Origin: Paraburkholderia fungorum
GTDB taxonomy: Bacteria > Pseudomonadota > Gammaproteobacteria > Burkholderiales > Burkholderiaceae
DNA length: 64,000 nt
Reading direction: 5' to 3'
Assembly (NCBI RefSeq): GCF_902833645.1
Contig: NZ_CADFGE010000007.1
Coordinates: 186,001-250,000, forward strand
The position numbers and the translations under genes are program-made. The notes under the pieces are model-generated. The model was not told where the DNA came from, searched no databases, and saw only the letters and a list, made by a program, of their open reading frames with translations. Shown one piece after another: positions 1 to 10,600 of the stretch (its first letter is position 1; each line of letters starts with the position of its first letter).

Positions 1-2
1 TG

Positions 3-3000
3 TGGCGTGCGCAATTGCTCATGTCCCCGCAAGAAAGCCGCACTACGTTGCTGCTCTGCATTCATCACGCGATTTTCGACGGCTGGTCGTTCAAACTGTT
101 GCTCGACGAATTGACGTTGCGCTACGAAGGCCGGCCGGTTTCAGAAGAGCGGCTCTCGTGGTTCGACCACGGTCGCTGGGCGCAGCAATTAGTGCAATCG
201 CCGCGTTTTGCCGCCGCGCGTGAGTACTGGACACGCAAGCTCGATGCGCTTGCCTTGCGCACCGAATTGCCGTTCGACGCATTGCAGCGCGAACCGAACG
301 CCAACCGCTCGTTGGCGCTACATGTACGGCCGGCCCAGGTGCGGCGCCTGAAGCAGATTGCCGATGCGCACGACATGACGTTGCCGCCTCTGCTATTCGC
401 GTTGTATCTTGTCTGGCTGTGGCGCGTGAGCGGCCAGCAGCAACTGGCCTGTGCCTATCCGTATGCGGGCCGCGATGTTCCGGGCAGCGAGCAGATCTAC
501 GGCATGTTCGTGTCGATGGCCGTGCTGGTGCAGCGCATCGACACGCGGCAAGGGTTCGGCGAACTGGCGCGCGCGGTGCAGCGGCAGATGCTCGACGACC
601 GCGATCATCTGCTCGCCACGCCTTACGACACGGACAACGACCAGCTCGGCGCGCTGAACACGATCTTCAGTCTGCAAAACGGCATTGAGCTGAACGGCCA
701 CATCGGCGGAGCGGCCTATTACGCCGAGGAACGCCCTCCGCTGACGTCGAAAACGGACCTGTCGGCGATTTTCTATGTGCGGCCCGACGGCGGGCTGGAT
801 GGGCGCTTCGAATATGACAGTTCGGTGCTGCATGAAGCTTCGGTTGAGCGGATGGCGGAGGTGTTCATGACGCTTTGCGATGCCGCTGCTCGTCAGCCTG
901 ATACATCGGTCGGCCAACTTGCCTATCTGAGTGATGCGCAACATGCGCGGTGTTTGAGCTTCGCGTGCGGCGAGCCGCTGCCGGACGCACCGCAGTCGAT
1001 CCCGGCGCGTTTCGCCGAGGTGGTCGCGGCACACGCATCGCGCGTTGCCGTGCGCTGTGGCGAGCAGCAGCTCAGCTATCGTGAACTCGACGCGCTCAGC
1101 GATGCTATCGCTCACGGCTTGGCAGCCCGCATGCCGGCCGGTGCGCGGATCGGTTTGAGCATGCAGAAGAGCGTCCTGCTGGTGGCTGCCGTGCTGGGCA
1201 CGCTCAAAGCCGGTTGCGCGTATGTGCCGCTCGACCCGGCCTATCCCGCCGAACGTCTGCGCTACTTCGTCGAAAACTGTTCGGTCGATACGGTGCTCGC
1301 CGACGAACCGAGCCGCCTCGCGCTGGAGGCCGCCGGCCTCGGCGAATTGCACCAGATCGACCCGGCGCTGCTGGCGAAGCAGGTGGGGCAGCCGCACCGG
1401 CCGCAGACTGTGGTTCCCGAGACGCTCGCTTATGTGATCCACACGTCGGGCTCGACCGGCAAGCCGAAGGGTGTGCTGGTCGAACATCACAGCGTGGTTC
1501 GAATGGTGGCCGCGGCGAGTCGCGCGCTCGGCTATGCGCCGGGCAGTATCAGCACCCTGGCGGCGTCCACCAATTTCGACGCAAGCGTGCTCGATCTGTT
1601 TCTCGCGCTGCTGCACGGCGGCACGCTCATCGTGCTGCCGGAGCAGGCGCGCCGCGATCCGCGCCTGTTGCACAGCCTGCTGAAAGCGGAGCGCGTCACG
1701 CATGCTTCGCTTGCACCGGTCGTGGTTCAGGGCCTGCCGCGCGAGCCGCTGCCCGATCTGCAACTGCTTGGATTCGGCGGCGATACGCTGGACGAACCGA
1801 GCGCTGCCTGGTGGAGTGAACACACGCGGCTATTCAGCCTGTACGGCCCCACCGAAATCACCGTGATGGCCTCGTGCGGACAAGTCTTGCCGGGCGGGCC
1901 GAGCCGCATCATCGGCAAGCCGCTGCCGGGTTACCGGCTCTATCTGCTGAATGCGCAACGGCAATTGGCGCCGCCCGGCACGGTCGGCGAAATCTACATC
2001 GGCGGAGAAAATCTGGCGCGCGGCTACATCAACCAGTCGGCCATGACGATGGAACGGTTCGTGGTCGATCCGTTTCGCGATGCCCCATACGCGCTGATGT
2101 ACCGGACGGGCGATCTCGGCCGTTTTCTGTCTGACGGCACGATCGAATACCTCGGCCGCAACGACGAGCAGGTCAAGCTGCGCGGTTTTCGCATCGAACT
2201 CGGCGAGATCGAGAATTGCATCGCGGCCGCGCCCGGTGTCGCGCATGCCGCGTGTCGCGTGTGGGGCGAAGGGGACGCGCGCTATCTGGCCGCGTACTAC
2301 GTCGGCGTTGCCGGATCGGACGAAGACGGTGCGGTGCCGGATGAAGACACGCTGCGCCGCCATGTGTCGCAGGCGCTGCCCGACTACATGGTGCCGGCGT
2401 GTTTCATCCGGCTGGACGCGCTGCCGGCGTCGCCGAACGGCAAACACGATCGCAAGGCGTTGCCCGCGCCCCCACGTGCAAGCGGTACGCCGCCACGCGA
2501 AGGCGTCGAGCGTTGCATCGCCGAGATCTGGCAGACGCTGCTGCGTGTTTCCGGCATCGGCCGCGACGACAGTTTCTTCCGGCTCGGCGGCAATTCGATT
2601 CTGGCCGTGCGGATGCAGGCGCAATTGCGCGATACGCTCGGCATCGACTTCGCGATGGCTGCGTTCTACCGCTCGCCGACCATCGCGACGCTCGCGCACG
2701 GCGGTCACGAGGACATGATCGAGCGCGCGATTGCCGATGCGTCGACGCCTTTCGTTGTCGAGCATGCCGCGCCCGCTTGCTCTGACGCAGCCAGGCCAGC
2801 GCCGATTCGCACGATGCTGCTGACCGGCGCGAGCGGTTTCCTCGGCATTTACCTGCTGCACGCGTTATGCGCCCGGATCGGCAAGGTGATTTGCCTGCAA
2901 CGCTGCGCGAGCGCCGATGCCGGACGCGCCGTATTGGAGGGGAAGGCGCGCGAGGCGGGGCTGGCGATCGACTTCAGCCGCGTCGAGGTGATTCCTGCCG

Positions 3001-3893
3001 ATCTTGCCGCGCCGCAGCTCGGGCTCGACACATCGCGCTGGCGGCAACTCGCGGTGGAGGTCGACGCGATCCTGCACTGCGGCGCATTCGTCCATCACCT
3101 GCATAGCTACGAGGCGATGAAGGCTGCGAATGTCGGCGGCACCGAGGCTTTGCTGCGGCTCGCGCTGACTCAGCGGCAAAAGCCGTTCTGTTTTGTCTCG
3201 ACGCTGTCGGTTGGCGAGATGCTGGAGGGCGCCGTGCGCATCGACGAGCAGGTGAGCAACGCGCGCCCGTTGCTGGATAACGGCTATCTGCTGACGAAAT
3301 GGGTGGGCGAGCAACGGGTCGCGGAATGCGCACGCCGCTTCGGCTTGCCGGCGCTCATTGCACGACCCGGCAATATCACCGGCGACAGCCGCACCGGTTT
3401 TAGCAATTTCGCGCGCAACCATTTCTGGCTGTTCACCCAGGGCTGCTTGCAACTCGGTGCCTATCCGGAAACGGCGCGGGAAGTCGAAATGATGCCGGTC
3501 GATCAGCTCGCGAACGCGCTGACGGCAATGGTGTTGCACCCGCGTGCCGGCATCCGCGTGGCGAACCTGAACAATCCGTTCGCCCTGTCCCTGCGTCAGT
3601 GGTTTGCTGTGCTCGCTGCTTGTGGCTTGCATGCCGCAGCACAGGCGCCGGCAGACTGGCAGCGGCGTCTGGCGGGTCTCGATGCGTCGAACGGTTTGGC
3701 GCTGATTCGCGACTTCTATACCGGTGACCTTTCCGGCGCACCGTTGCCGGTCGAGCAGATCGACACGTTGACCGAACTGGCGCGGCACGGCGTGGCGTTG
3801 ACAACCGACTACGGCGCGATGATCCGGCTTTACATCGGCTATCTGCGCGACGCGGGCTTTCTTACCCCGTTACCGGAGACGGTGGCGTTGTAA
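3..3893 (+). CDS. Nonribosomal peptide synthetase, C-A-PCP-thioester reductase (5' end outside window)
   Basis: This is the C-terminal part of a modular peptide synthetase; the frame is open at the left edge, so the start lies outside the window. The condensation-domain active site HHAIFDG is seen within the first 30 residues. An adenylation domain follows at about residues 335-820, with TSGSTGKPKG, YGPTE, YRTGDL and NGKHDRKALP motifs. A carrier domain has its phosphopantetheine serine in GGNS near residue 864. A terminal reductase starts near 938 (GASGFLG nucleotide-binding motif, YLLTK catalytic Tyr/Lys). A terminal reductase releases the product as an aldehyde or alcohol instead of by hydrolysis. 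My hand alignment to GrsA-PheA gives the ten-residue specificity code DALSGGLVMK, which I do not recognise. The C-A-T-reductase order recalls MgoA/HamD-type enzymes of diazeniumdiolate signal pathways, but partner genes are not in view. Confidence 0.93.
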   Translation, partial: WRAQLLMSPQESRTTLLLCIHHAIFDGWSFKLLLDELTLRYEGRPVSEERLSWFDHGRWAQQLVQSPRFAAAREYWTRKLDALALRTELPFDALQREPNANRSLALHVRPAQVRRLKQIADAHDMTLPPLLFALYLVWLWRVSGQQQLACAYPYAGRDVPGSEQIYGMFVSMAVLVQRIDTRQGFGELARAVQRQMLDDRDHLLATPYDTDNDQLGALNTIFSLQNGIELNGHIGGAAYYAEERPPLTSKTDLSAIFYVRPDGGLDGRFEYDSSVLHEASVERMAEVFMTLCDAAARQPDTSVGQLAYLSDAQHARCLSFACGEPLPDAPQSIPARFAEVVAAHASRVAVRCGEQQLSYRELDALSDAIAHGLAARMPAGARIGLSMQKSVLLVAAVLGTLKAGCAYVPLDPAYPAERLRYFVENCSVDTVLADEPSRLALEAAGLGELHQIDPALLAKQVGQPHRPQTVVPETLAYVIHTSGSTGKPKGVLVEHHSVVRMVAAASRALGYAPGSISTLAASTNFDASVLDLFLALLHGGTLIVLPEQARRDPRLLHSLLKAERVTHASLAPVVVQGLPREPLPDLQLLGFGGDTLDEPSAAWWSEHTRLFSLYGPTEITVMASCGQVLPGGPSRIIGKPLPGYRLYLLNAQRQLAPPGTVGEIYIGGENLARGYINQSAMTMERFVVDPFRDAPYALMYRTGDLGRFLSDGTIEYLGRNDEQVKLRGFRIELGEIENCIAAAPGVAHAACRVWGEGDARYLAAYYVGVAGSDEDGAVPDEDTLRRHVSQALPDYMVPACFIRLDALPASPNGKHDRKALPAPPRASGTPPREGVERCIAEIWQTLLRVSGIGRDDSFFRLGGNSILAVRMQAQLRDTLGIDFAMAAFYRSPTIATLAHGGHEDMIERAIADASTPFVVEHAAPACSDAARPAPIRTMLLTGASGFLGIYLLHALCARIGKVICLQRCASADAGRAVLEGKAREAGLAIDFSRVEVIPADLAAPQLGLDTSRWRQLAVEVDAILHCGAFVHHLHSYEAMKAANVGGTEALLRLALTQRQKPFCFVSTLSVGEMLEGAVRIDEQVSNARPLLDNGYLLTKWVGEQRVAECARRFGLPALIARPGNITGDSRTGFSNFARNHFWLFTQGCLQLGAYPETAREVEMMPVDQLANALTAMVLHPRAGIRVANLNNPFALSLRQWFAVLAACGLHAAAQAPADWQRRLAGLDASNGLALIRDFYTGDLSGAPLPVEQIDTLTELARHGVALTTDYGAMIRLYIGYLRDAGFLTPLPETVAL

Positions 3894-3985
3894 CAGGCTG
3901 AAATATGACCGGATTTCTCTTCGGCTAAAACGAGCCTACACTTCGTTGGCCTCTTTCGAGAGGCATCGGTGGAAGTCTTTCATTT

Positions 3986-4013
3986 GGCCCGCTTCGCGCG
4001 GGCTTTCTTTTTT
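3986..4013 (+). terminator. Rho-independent terminator of the NRPS gene
   Basis: A GCCCGC / GCGGGC stem with a short loop is followed by a T-rich tract (TTTCTTTTTT), about 95 bases after the synthetase stop codon. Confidence 0.7.
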
Positions 4014-4053
4014 GCGCGGTGCTTTGCGCAGTCGATCAGTCCGGTCACGAAAA

Positions 4054-4090
4054 CAAAAAAGGCGAACTCGTTGATGAGTTCGCCTTTGTT
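4054..4090 (-). terminator. Bidirectional-looking terminator downstream of argH
   Basis: A perfect 12-bp stem (AAAGGCGAACTC with its complement) around a six-base loop is flanked by an A-run on the left and T-rich sequence on the right. It can therefore end transcription of argH from the right and read-through from the left. Confidence 0.75.
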
Positions 4091-4114
4091 TTGGTGCCGC
4101 GCCTTACCGTTACA

Positions 4115-5521
4115 TTACTTCAACGCTGCGCGTGCGGCCTTGACCGCGGCCAGCACCTGCTCCGGCGCGGTGCCGCCCGGATGGTTGCGGCTGGCCACCG
4201 AACCTTCGAGCGTCAGATACGAAAACACGTCTTCGCCGATCAGGTGCGCGACGTTCGGCAGTTCCTGGCGCATTTCTTCCAGCGTCAGATCGGCCAGATC
4301 GCAGCCGCGATCGGCGCACACGCGAACCGCCAGCGCCACGGCTTCGTGCGCGTCGCGAAACGGCAGGCCGCGCTTGACCAGGTAATCGGCGAGATCGGTG
4401 GCCGTGGAGAAGCCTTGCAACGCGGCGTCGCGCATGGCTTGCGGCTTCACGGAGATGCCCGCGACCATTTCAGCGAAGATGCGCAGCGTGTCCGCAACCG
4501 TATCGACGGTGTCGAACAGCGGTTCCTTATCTTCCTGGTTGTCCTTGTTGTAGGCGAGCGGCTGGCCCTTCATCAACGTGAGCAGCGCGATCAGATGACC
4601 GTTCACGCGGCCCGTCTTGCCACGCGCGAGTTCGGGCACGTCCGGGTTCTTCTTCTGCGGCATGATCGACGAGCCGGTGCAGAAACGGTCGGCCAGATCG
4701 ATGAAGCCGACGCGCGGACTCATCCACAAAACCAGTTCTTCCGAGAAGCGCGACACGTGCGTCATCACCAGCGCCGACGCTGCCGTGAATTCGATCGCGA
4801 AGTCACGATCGGACACCGCATCCAGCGAGTTTGCGCAGATGCCGTCGAAGCCCAAGGTCTTCGCCACCGCATGACGGTCGATCGGATAGCTGGTGCCGGC
4901 GAGCGCCGCCGCACCCAACGGCAGGCGATTCACACGCTTGCGGCAATCGATCATGCGTTCGGCGTCGCGCGAAAACATTTCGACGTAGGCCAGCAGGTGA
5001 TGGCCGAAGGTGACCGGCTGCGCCACCTGCAAGTGCGTGAAGCCCGGCATGATGGTCGAGGCGTTCTTCTCCGCCATGTCGAGCAGGGCCGTGCGCAGCT
5101 CCGTCAGCAGCCCGCCGATACGGTCGATCTCGCCGCGCAGCCACAGGCGGATGTCGGTCGCGACCTGATCGTTGCGCGAGCGGCCCGTGTGCAGGCGCTT
5201 GCCGGCATCGCCGATCAGCGCGGTCAGACGTGCTTCGATGTTCAGGTGGACGTCTTCCAGATCGAGTTGCCACTCGAACTCGCCTCGCTCGATTTCACCC
5301 TTGATCTGCGCCATGCCGCGTTGGATCGCGGCGAGGTCGTCGGCGGCGATGATCTTCTGCGCGGCCAGCATCGAGGCGTGCGCGAGCGACCCTTCGATAT
5401 CGACGAGCGCCAGACGCTTGTCGAAGAAAACCGACGACGTGTAGCGTTTGACGAGCTCCGACATCGGCTCCGAGAAGCGAGCCGACCAGGCTTCGCCTTT
5501 TTTGTGCAGTTGGGACGTCAT
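4115..5521 (-). CDS. argH: Argininosuccinate lyase
   Basis: Cytosolic enzyme that splits argininosuccinate into arginine and fumarate, the last step of arginine biosynthesis. The 468-residue length is normal for ArgH. The fumarase/aspartase superfamily signature [12 protein letters not shown] is intact, and conserved blocks include [12 protein letters not shown] and HLQVAQP. It stands alone on the minus strand, ends at a strong hairpin and is not next to other arg genes. Codon use and GC match the surroundings, as expected of a core gene. Confidence 0.97.
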   Translation of the reverse strand: MTSQLHKKGEAWSARFSEPMSELVKRYTSSVFFDKRLALVDIEGSLAHASMLAAQKIIAADDLAAIQRGMAQIKGEIERGEFEWQLDLEDVHLNIEARLTALIGDAGKRLHTGRSRNDQVATDIRLWLRGEIDRIGGLLTELRTALLDMAEKNASTIMPGFTHLQVAQPVTFGHHLLAYVEMFSRDAERMIDCRKRVNRLPLGAAALAGTSYPIDRHAVAKTLGFDGICANSLDAVSDRDFAIEFTAASALVMTHVSRFSEELVLWMSPRVGFIDLADRFCTGSSIMPQKKNPDVPELARGKTGRVNGHLIALLTLMKGQPLAYNKDNQEDKEPLFDTVDTVADTLRIFAEMVAGISVKPQAMRDAALQGFSTATDLADYLVKRGLPFRDAHEAVALAVRVCADRGCDLADLTLEEMRQELPNVAHLIGEDVFSYLTLEGSVASRNHPGGTAPEQVLAAVKAARAALK

Positions 5522-5669
5522 GGTGTTGGGCTTTGAACGAGGTGAGGACGCTGACGGCGTTCGCGTACAGGGCGGGCGCCATCGGGATGAGCGAAAGACC
5601 GGGATTTTAACACCGGCGGACCGCGCCAGAGACGCCGCCCGCCCAGGCGCTGCTCAGGCAATAGCGCCG

Positions 5670-6482
5670 CTATTCCCGCACCAGCACCACCAGCTTCAGA
5701 TCCTCGCGATGCGCGGGCTTGAAGGTGATCTGGTCGTAGACGATACGGCCGTCGCGCGGATGGTTGAATTCGCGCCGGCCGCCTTCCCGGCCGCCGACGT
5801 CTTGCGACGCCCAGAAACGCGCAAACGCGTCGCTGGCGGCGGTGAGCGAGTCGATCAGCCCACGGGTGGGCGCGTCGTTCAGATGGCGAATCGAGTCGGC
5901 GCGGAATTCGGCGGCGAGGCGTCGCGCGCGCGTTTCCCAGTCGGCGATCAGTTCGCGGGCGGCCGGTTCGGTGAAGGTGTAGCGCAGCAGATTGCGGTCG
6001 TGGGTGCCGTCCAGCCAGCCGACGAACAGGTCGGCGGCGCGCGCGTTCCACGCCAGCGCGTTCCACTGGCGGTCGAGCACGTAAGCCGGGGCGTTCACGA
6101 GCTGCACGGTTTCGAGCAGGGTGGCGGGGGCATCGGCGGCGGCCGGATCGGGCTCGGCTGGGTCGCGCTGCGCGGCCAGTTCGAACAGATACGCCCGCTC
6201 GGCGCGCGACAGTTGCAATGCCACGGCGATTCGCGCCAGCGCCTCGGCGGAAGCGGAGACCGGGCGGCCCTGTTCGATCCACGTGTACCAGGTCGGACTG
6301 ACGCCGCATAGTTGCGCGACTTCCTCGCGCCGCAGGCCGGGGGTGCGGCGGCGCGGGCCGGGCGGCAGGCCGAGCGCTTGCGGCGTGAGCCGTTCACGGT
6401 GGGCGCGGATGAAATCGCCGAGTGCGCGGGCAGGCGTGGCGTCGAGTGGCGGCGGGTGGTCGGCGGAGGGCGGCGTGGTCAT
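5670..6482 (-). CDS. XRE-family transcriptional regulator with MmyB-like ligand domain
   Basis: DNA-binding regulator of 270 residues. An N-terminal helix-turn-helix spans about residues 15-80 (LRREEVAQLCGVSPTWYTWI, then EQGRPVSASAEAL). A C-terminal MmyB-like domain (VQLVNAPAYVLDRQWNALAW) follows; this family is thought to bind small, possibly fatty-acid-like, ligands. The gene diverges from a methyltransferase, and the shared 211-bp gap carries an inverted repeat that could be its operator. The natural inference is control of itself and the methyltransferase. The inducer cannot be read from the sequence. Confidence 0.9.
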   Translation of the reverse strand: MTTPPSADHPPPLDATPARALGDFIRAHRERLTPQALGLPPGPRRRTPGLRREEVAQLCGVSPTWYTWIEQGRPVSASAEALARIAVALQLSRAERAYLFELAAQRDPAEPDPAAADAPATLLETVQLVNAPAYVLDRQWNALAWNARAADLFVGWLDGTHDRNLLRYTFTEPAARELIADWETRARRLAAEFRADSIRHLNDAPTRGLIDSLTAASDAFARFWASQDVGGREGGRREFNHPRDGRIVYDQITFKPAHREDLKLVVLVRE

Positions 6483-6558
6483 TCTTGTCGGGCTGCGCTT
6501 GGAGGAAGCGGGGTGGTGTCGGGGTTGTGCTGGGATTGTGCCGGGGTAGTGTTATTGA

Positions 6559-6589
6559 TACCAGAATAATTGCTTAACTTGTACTGGTA
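6559..6589. promoter_or_regulatory. Candidate operator between the XRE regulator and the methyltransferase
   Basis: A perfect six-base inverted repeat (TACCAG ... CTGGTA) is separated by 19 bases in a locally AT-rich patch of the divergent intergenic region. A direct repeat GTAACGGTAACG lies about 20 bases to the right. Either could be the regulator's site or promoter region. The call rests on position and symmetry only. Confidence 0.35.
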
Positions 6590-6693
6590 CACGACCGGTT
6601 CTATTGTAACGGTAACGGTTGGAACGACCCAGCGCCGTTCAGACCCATCCGGCCCACGCCCAACCAACCCCCACATAGACAACGGAGTCTTCC

Positions 6694-7446
6694 ATGAAGC
6701 ATCACGATCAGGTCGCCGACGCCTTCGGCTCGACCGCCGCCGCGTATTTGACGAGTCAGACGCATGCCACCGGCGCCGACCTGCAGACGCTGGCCGAATC
6801 GATCGCTGCGACGCCGGGCGCCCGGGTGCTCGACATGGGCTGCGGCGCGGGTCACGCGAGTTTCGCGGTGGCGCCGCATGCAAAGGAAGTGGTCGCGTAC
6901 GACATCGCGCCGCAAATGCTGGCGACGGTCGACGGCGCGGCGAAGGAGCGCGGCCTTGCCAACATTCGCACGCAGCAGGGCGCCGCGGAAACGCTGCCGT
7001 TCGACGACCATTCGTTCGACTGGATCATCAGCCGGATGAGCGCGCACCACTGGCACGACGTGCCGCTCGCGCTGGCCGAAGTGCGGCGCGTGTTGAAGCC
7101 AGGCGGCAAGGTGCTGTTCATCGACATCGCCGGCGCCGATCATCCGCTGCTCGACACGCATATTCAGGCAGTGGAAGTATTGCGCGACGGCTCGCACATC
7201 CGCGATTACCGCGCCGATGAATGGATTGCGTTTTTCGAAGCGGCCGGTTTCAAGGCATCGATTCGTGAGCGTTGGCGCATCGCGCTCGAGTTCAGTTCAT
7301 GGGTGGCGCGCATGCGCACGCCGGAGCCGCGCGTGGTGGCGATTCGCTCGTTGTGGAGCAATTCGCCCGACGAGGTGCGCCAGTATTTCGATGTGCAGGA
7401 AGATGGTTCGTTCAAGCTCGACGCGCTGATGGTCGAGGCGCAGTAG
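6694..7446 (+). CDS. Class I SAM-dependent methyltransferase
   Basis: Small soluble methyltransferase of 250 residues, similar in build to the UbiE/Methyltransf_11 group. Motif I, which binds S-adenosylmethionine, is VLDMGCGAGHASFAV near residue 50. The acidic motif II is seen in VVAYDIAPQML, and motif post-II in FDWIISRMSAHHW, followed by LKPGGKVLFIDI. The substrate is not predictable. It is divergent from the XRE/MmyB-type regulator, which probably controls it. The start follows a CGGAGTCTTCC ribosome-binding region. Confidence 0.88.
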   Translation: MKHHDQVADAFGSTAAAYLTSQTHATGADLQTLAESIAATPGARVLDMGCGAGHASFAVAPHAKEVVAYDIAPQMLATVDGAAKERGLANIRTQQGAAETLPFDDHSFDWIISRMSAHHWHDVPLALAEVRRVLKPGGKVLFIDIAGADHPLLDTHIQAVEVLRDGSHIRDYRADEWIAFFEAAGFKASIRERWRIALEFSSWVARMRTPEPRVVAIRSLWSNSPDEVRQYFDVQEDGSFKLDALMVEAQ

Positions 7447-7488
7447 GCGGCAGGCAACGAGGCGCAGTGAGCCACGCTAAAAGAAAAC

Positions 7489-7517
7489 GGCGGAATGCCG
7501 AAACCGACATTCCGCCA
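7489..7517 (-). terminator. Terminator of ppc
   Basis: The nine-base stem GGCGGAATG / CATTCCGCC has an A-rich run at its left side, which reads as a T-run on the minus strand (GTTTTCTTTTA). It therefore serves leftward transcription from ppc. Confidence 0.75.
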
Positions 7518-7579
7518 TAGTGCAGCGAGTCAATTCAAGCCAACGCAGCGCGGTGCAACACGCCGCACCTTCGCCACGC

Positions 7580-7614
7580 GGCAACCGGCAACCGGCAACC
7601 GGCAACCGTTAACC
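7580..7614. repeat. Heptamer tandem repeat at the ppc stop codon
   Basis: Four direct copies of GGCAACC are followed by a fifth, altered copy GTTAACC. The array runs into the ppc stop codon at 7609-7611. It is short and probably arose by slippage. Confidence 0.8.
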
Positions 7615-10600
7615 GGTATTGCGCAAGCCCGCCGCGATCCCGTTGATGGTCAGGTGAATCCCGCGCCGCACGCGCGCGTTGGTGTCCCCCGCACGGTGAC
7701 GTTTGAGCAACTCGACCTGCAAGTGATTGAGCGGGTCGAGATACGGGAAGCGGTTCTTGATCGAACGCGCGAGCAGCGGATTCTCCGCGAGCCGTTCGCT
7801 CTTGCCGGTGATCTCCGACAGCACCTTCGAGGTCCGCTCCCATTCCGCGACGATCCGCTCGAACACGTGCTTGCGCAGCTTCTTGTCCGTCACGAGCTGC
7901 GCGTAGCGCGAGGCCACCGCGAGGTCGGTCTTTGCCAGCACCATGTCCATATTGGAGAGCAGGTTCGAGAAGAACGGCCAGGTCTTGTGCATCTTCTTGA
8001 GCAGCGCAAGGCGGCGGGCGCGCTCGGCGTCGCTCGGTGCGCTGTCCAGATGCGCGGCCACCGCGCTGCCGAAACCGTACCAGCCGGTTAGCAACAAACG
8101 GCATTGGCCCCATGAGAAGCCCCACGGAATCGCGCGCAGATCCTCGATCTTGCGTTGCTTCGGGTCCTGCAGTTTGCGCGAAGCCGGACGGCTGCCGATG
8201 TTCAACTCGGCGATCTCCGAGATCGGCGTCGACTCGAAGAAATACTCCTTGAAGCCCGGCGTTTCGTAGACCAGCGCGCGATACGACGCCATCGCCGCGT
8301 CGGACAACTGCTGCATGGTCTCTTCGAAGGCCGGCAGTTGTGCGGGCGCAATCCCGTGCGGCAACAACGAAGCTTCGAGCGTCGCGGCCACGACCGTTTC
8401 CAGATTGCGCCGGCCGATTTCCGGATTGCCGAACTTGCTGGCGATCACTTCGCCCTGTTCGGTCAAACGGATCTGGCCGTCGACGGTGCCCGGCGGCTGC
8501 GACAGAATCGCCTGATACGTCGGGCCACCGCCACGGCCAACCGTGCCGCCCCGGCCGTGGAACAGGCGCAGCGTCACGCCGCGTTGATTGAACAGCGACA
8601 CCAGCGCCAGCTCGGCGCGATACAGCTCCCAGTTCGACGTCAGGAAGCCGCCGTCCTTGTTGCTGTCCGAATAGCCGAGCATCACTTCCTGTTCGTTGCC
8701 CTGGTGTTCGATCAAGGCATCCATGCCCGGCAGCGCGATCAGATCGCGCATGATGTGCGGCGCGTTGCGCAAGTCGGGGATCGTCTCGAACAGCGGAATC
8801 ACCATCAAGCCTGCTCTCGCCGGATCGTTCGCGTCGCCCAAACGTCCTTGCAGCAGGCCGGTTTCCTTTTGCAGCAACATGACTTCGACCAGATCGCTGA
8901 CGGTCTCCGTATGCGAAATGATGTAGTTGCGCACCGCGCGCAGGCCGAACTTTTCACGCGTGACGCGCGCCTCCTCGAGCACACCGAGTTCGCTCTTCAC
9001 GAGATCGGAGTACTCGGTGTAGGGCAGACGCAGCGGGCGCGGCTGCGAAAGCTCGGCGAGCAGCACCTTGAGCTTGTCTTCTTCGGCGAGCGACGCATAG
9101 TCGTTTTCGACGCCCGCGCGCTTCAGCAACTCGGCGACCACGGCTTCATGGATGTCCGAGCTTTGCCGCAAGTCGATGCTTGCCAGATGGAAGCCGAACA
9201 CTTCGGCGGCGCGCGCGAGCGGCGACAGGCGCGGTGCCGCGAGCGGCGCGCCATGGTGCGCGGCCAGCGAATCGATCAGCACGTGCAGGTCGCGCACGAA
9301 ATCGGCGGAATCGTCATACGGTATTGCACGTATCGGCGCCGCGCCGCGCCCGGCGCTGCGCACCGGCACGCTGCCTTCGCCCAGGCGCACGCGGGCGCTA
9401 GCCGCGAGCCGCGTGTACATGCCGATCAGCGCGCGGCGATACGGTTCGTCGGTGCGGTGCGGCGACTGGTCGGGCGAAGCGGCGGCGAGTGCTTTGAGCT
9501 CATCGCTCGCGCCGGCCAGCAGGTTCGACACCGACAACTCGGCGCCGAGCTTGTGCACCTGCTCCATGTAGTGCTCGAAGATCACCGCGGCCTGGCGGGT
9601 AATCGCGTTCTCCAGCGTTTCGGCCGTGACGTTCGGGTTGCCGTCGCGGTCGCCGCCGATCCAGCTGCCCATCTGGAAGAACGGCGGCAGGCGGGCGTCG
9701 ATACCGTGTTCGGTGAGCGCTTCTTCGATATCGGCGTAGAGCGCCGGGATTTCTTCGAGGAAGGTGGCGCGATAGTACGACAGCGCGTTCTCAATTTCGT
9801 CGGCTACGGAGAGGCGCGAATCACGCAGCATGCGCGTTTGCCACAGCGACGTGACGCGGGCGCGCAGCATCGCTTCGTTATGCGCGCGCTCGCGGTCGGT
9901 CAACGGCTGATCGCGTTCGGCCAGCAGGCGCGCGACGTCGTGCTGTGCGTCGAGAATGCTCTTGCGCTGCACTTCGGTGGGGTGCGCGGTCAGGACCGGC
10001 ACGATCAGCGCTTCGTTGAAGAACTGCTGCAGAACCGGCGTCGCGGCGGCGCCCGCGGCGACCAGCCGTTCGAGCGTATGCGCCATGGTGCCCGGTTGCG
10101 AGGTCGAGCCGGCCAGCGCGTGAATCCGGTGACGGCGATTGCGGTGGCGGTCTTCGGCGATATTCGCAAGGTGCGAAAAGTAGCTGAACGCGCGCACCAC
10201 GCTGACCGTTTGCTCCGGGCTCAGCGAGCGCAGTTTCTTGTCGAGCGTCTGGGCGGCGGCGTTGTCGTCTTCACGGCGAAAACGCACGGCGGTCTGACGG
10301 ATCGTTTCCACGACGTCGAACACCGCGTCGCCTTCCTGTTCGCGCAGCACGTCGCCGAGCAGGCGTCCCAGGTAGCGGATGTCCTGAAACAGCGGATGAT
10401 CCTTGTCTTCGCGCGTGCGGGCGCTGCTTTTCGGCGCGGGCGCGGGCACGGCCGCGTCCTGCGAAACGGCTTGCAGCTTGGGCGCTTTCGCGGCTTGCGC
10501 CACCTTTTCTGTCTTGACGTCCTTCACCGCTTTATTGGCCTTCGCGGAGGTTTTGGCGGACCTGGCGGTTTTGGCGACGTTGGCAGGCTGGCTTGTCTTG

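Noticed and set aside
4019-5536. 505-codon plus-strand frame opposite argH
   Set aside because: Antisense shadow of argH with no recognisable domain.
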